This document shows, one piece after another, positions 6,408 through 6,581 of a DNA stretch of 6,581 bases. Source of the stretch: an uncultured Collinsella sp. (GTDB lineage: Bacteria > Actinomycetota > Coriobacteriia > Coriobacteriales > Coriobacteriaceae); assembly GCA_900751695.1 (NCBI GenBank), contig CAADSS010000051.1, positions 1 to 6,581 on the forward strand. The letters are read 5' to 3'. The notes under the pieces are model-generated. The model saw only the letters and a program-made list of their open reading frames with translations. It was not told the DNA's origin and ran no database searches. A program made the position numbers and the translations under genes. Position 1 is the stretch's first letter, and the number at the start of each line of letters is the position of its first letter.

Positions 6408-6430
6408 CAGCCGTACATAAGCAGCTCAAC

Positions 6431-6460
6431 AAGGGCGACTCCTAAGGGGGTCGCCCTTTT
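6431..6460 (+). terminator. Intrinsic terminator after pnp
   Basis: A 12-bp stem, AAGGGCGACTCC (6431-6442) with GGGGTCGCCCTT (6447-6458) including one G-U pair, closes on a TAAG tetraloop and is followed directly by T residues to 6460. It lies 23 bases after the pnp stop and is the clear end of the pnp transcript. Confidence 0.93.
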
Positions 6461-6472
6461 GCTATTCCCGGC

Positions 6473-6581
6473 GGGGTCCGCGGATAAAGTTTCCTGCTCT
6501 ACAGTCCTGCTCACGACGGAGGCCACATTAAGTGGCCTCCTGTTCGTGCGGAACTCGCGATAAACTTTACCCGCGGCCCCC
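6473..6581. repeat. Nested inverted repeat of about 109 bp after pnp
   Basis: The outer arms at 6473-6492 and 6562-6581 are reverse complements at 18 of 20 positions, with mismatches 6484/6570 and 6477/6577; the core is CCGCGG-TAAAGTTT. Nearly centred between them is a perfect 9-bp hairpin, GGAGGCCAC (6518-6526) with GTGGCCTCC (6532-6540), loop ATTAA. It is flanked by CACGA (6512-6516) with TCGTG (6544-6548). The left half also carries TCCTGCTC twice (6492-6499 and 6505-6512). The right arm reaches the last base of the window, so the element may extend further. No ORF or T-run accompanies it. It could be a small dispersed palindromic repeat, a miniature element, or the control region of a gene outside the window. 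Confidence 0.65.

Noticed and set aside
6512..6548. Central hairpin after pnp as a second intrinsic terminator
   Set aside because: Neither strand has a T-run after the stem, and the true pnp terminator lies upstream at 6431-6460. It is better treated as part of the nested palindrome.

Overview
The window is a GC-rich, tightly packed stretch of housekeeping genes, all on the + strand. G/C-ending codons predominate and TTA, CTA and TCA codons are almost absent. Together with the protein sequences and the gene order, this suggests a high-GC Gram-positive bacterium, most likely a gut Coriobacteriia member such as Collinsella or a relative. The taxon is an inference from style and content; there is no rRNA or other marker to settle it.

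Bases 1-3593 look like one operon running in from upstream: phoH (5' end missing), ybeY, dgkA, era and recO. Spacing is from a 2-base overlap to 15 bases, and there is no terminator or clear promoter between the genes. A 138-base gap then holds a candidate extended -10 promoter and a structured leader for rpsO (ribosomal protein S15). rpsO ends at a strong intrinsic terminator. A hairpin-rich leader of about 100 bases follows, then pnp (polynucleotide phosphorylase), which ends at a second strong terminator. The last 120 bases have no gene, but they carry a nested palindrome that runs to the window edge.

Functionally the region centres on ribosome and RNA maturation. YbeY is an endoribonuclease linked to 16S 3'-end processing, Era is a GTPase that binds the 16S 3' end, S15 is a primary 16S-binding protein, and PNPase is a 3'-5' exoribonuclease. 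PhoH is a P-loop ATPase that usually travels with YbeY. DgkA (lipid kinase) and RecO (recombination mediator) are the customary passengers of this conserved cluster.

I found no new protein system, mobile element, CRISPR array or tRNA/rRNA gene. The items most worth a second look are the 109-base nested palindrome after pnp, a lysine/arginine-free acidic extension of about 60 residues on Era, and the leaders of rpsO and pnp, where mutually exclusive hairpins can be drawn. Long minus-strand open frames exist but are explained by codon bias.
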